Below are positions 15,869-16,746 of a stretch of DNA of 16,746 nt, piece after piece. The position numbers and the translations under genes are program-made. The notes beneath the pieces were generated by a model. That model made no database searches. It had not been told where the DNA came from and worked only from the letters and a program-made list of their open reading frames with translations. Position 1 is the first letter of the stretch. Each line of letters starts with the position of its first letter. Origin of the DNA: Burkholderiales bacterium (lineage in GTDB: Bacteria; Pseudomonadota; Gammaproteobacteria; Burkholderiales; SG8-41); the NCBI GenBank assembly GCA_019746155.1, contig JAIESJ010000013.1, forward strand, positions 1 through 16,746, read 5' to 3'.

Positions 15869-16611
15869 GCATGCTCGAAGGCAAAGTCGCGCTCGTCACG
15901 GGCGCCTCGCGCGGCATCGGCAAGGCGATTGCGCTCGAACTCGGCAAACAGGGTGCGATAGTCGTCGGCACCGCCACCAGCGCCGCGGGCGCAGAAAGCA
16001 TCAGTCATAATCTGGCGGCCACCGGTATCAAGGGCTGCGGCATGGTCATGAACGTCAACGACGCGGCGCAGGTCGAGGCCGCGCTGGGCGGCATCCAAAA
16101 ACAGTTCGGCGACATTGCCATTCTCGTCAACAACGCCGGGATCACCCGCGACAATCTGCTGCTGCGCATGAAGGACGAGGAATGGGATGACATCATGTCG
16201 ACTAACCTGAAGTCGGTATTCCGGCTGTCCAAGCTGGTGCTGCGCGGTATGATGAAAGCGCGCTTCGGCCGCATCATCAATATCACCTCGGTAGTCGGCG
16301 CGACAGGCAATGCCGGTCAAACCAACTATGCTGCGGCCAAATCGGGTGTCGTCGGCTTTTCCAAGTCGCTGGCACGCGAGGTCGGCAGCCGCAACATCAC
16401 CGTCAACTGCATCGCCCCGGGCTTTATCGATACCGACATGACGCGCGCACTGTCAGACGCTCAGCGCGAGGCGCTGATCGGGCAGATCCCGCTGGGGCGG
16501 CTCGGCGAAGCAGAGGACGTGGCTGCCGCGGTCGCGTTTCTGGCGTCGCCCGGAGCATCCTATGTCACGGGCTGCACGCTTCACGTTAACGGCGGCATGC
16601 ACATGGACTAG
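15865..16611 (+). CDS. fabG: 3-oxoacyl-ACP reductase
   Basis: FabG reduces 3-oxoacyl-ACP with NADPH, the first reductive step of fatty acid elongation. It is a 248-residue short-chain dehydrogenase with the cofactor motif TGASRGIG (12-19), NNAG (89-92) and the catalytic residues Ser142, Tyr155 and Lys159 (NITSVVG and YAAAK). The C-terminal GFIDTDMT and VNGGMHMD are typical of FabG. The ATG at 15865 overlaps the fabD stop (ATGA). The expected next gene, acpP, does not start in the remaining 135 bases. Confidence 0.98.
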   Translation: MSMLEGKVALVTGASRGIGKAIALELGKQGAIVVGTATSAAGAESISHNLAATGIKGCGMVMNVNDAAQVEAALGGIQKQFGDIAILVNNAGITRDNLLLRMKDEEWDDIMSTNLKSVFRLSKLVLRGMMKARFGRIINITSVVGATGNAGQTNYAAAKSGVVGFSKSLAREVGSRNITVNCIAPGFIDTDMTRALSDAQREALIGQIPLGRLGEAEDVAAAVAFLASPGASYVTGCTLHVNGGMHMD

Positions 16612-16686
16612 CTTGGCGATGATGAGTGCGCGAGCGTTCCAGCTTCAAACGGCTGTAAATGTGCCGCCGTCCCACACAACCGGCCA

Positions 16687-16703
16687 CTCTCCCAAAGGGA
16701 GAG
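16687..16703. repeat. small hairpin CTCTCCC-AAA-GGGAGAG
   Basis: A perfect 7-bp stem with a 3-base loop lies about 75 bases after fabG. No T run follows, so it is a poor intrinsic terminator. Similar CTCTCCC/GGGAGAG dyads are common intergenic repeats in proteobacteria. The rest of 16612-16746 shows no gene. Confidence 0.4.
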
Positions 16704-16746
16704 AGGAGGGCTGTGATAGCAGACGCGATGGATCACGACGGGCGGC

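Noticed and set aside
16612..16746. Start of acpP after fabG
   Set aside because: Expected from synteny, but no frame resembling acyl carrier protein begins in these 135 bases.

Overview
The window reads as a chromosomal housekeeping segment of a GC-rich proteobacterium, most likely a betaproteobacterium. The basis is protein style (E. coli-like UvrB, RNase E, RluC and Fab proteins, plus a C-terminal RNase E block of the kind I associate with betaproteobacteria) and gene order. No genus can be named from the sequence alone. I see no prophage, transposase, CRISPR array, plasmid gene or defence system, and no clearly new multigene system.

Layout. The left edge holds a tRNA-Asn(GUU) on the minus strand with a plausible promoter, then a doubtful small glycine-rich ORF (176). 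A minus-strand aspartate/aromatic aminotransferase (458-1663) follows, ending in a good intrinsic terminator. Divergent from it are uvrB (1848-3917) and a low-molecular-weight tyrosine phosphatase (3924-4403). The phosphatase stops head-on against RNase E (4400-7090, minus strand), and the two genes share the four bases CTAG. A 475-bp region between rne and rluC holds several inverted repeats and probably the rne leader.

From 7566 a tightly overlapping plus-strand operon encodes RluC (23S rRNA pseudouridine synthase), a HAD phosphatase, a small Rieske 2Fe-2S protein and a membrane-anchored SppA-type S49 peptidase. It meets a minus-strand pair (maf/yceF, then an RsmI-like methyltransferase) in a repeat-rich gap at 10454-10676. 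A 17-bp perfect palindrome there supplies the methyltransferase's last dozen codons and its stop.

From a near-consensus sigma-70 promoter (12052-12080) the plus strand runs yceD-rpmF-plsX-fabH-fabD-fabG, with ATGA overlaps at plsX/fabH and fabD/fabG. This is the classical cluster joining ribosomal protein L32 to phospholipid and fatty-acid synthesis. acpP, the usual next gene, is not reached by the right edge.

The order rne / rluC / maf / yceD-rpmF-plsX-fabHDG matches E. coli. The difference is four extra genes (HAD, Rieske, S49 peptidase, RsmI-like) between rluC and maf. The points most worth a second look are the palindrome-derived protein tail with the 31-codon ORF beside it, the structured rne leader, and the very short predicted leader of yceD.
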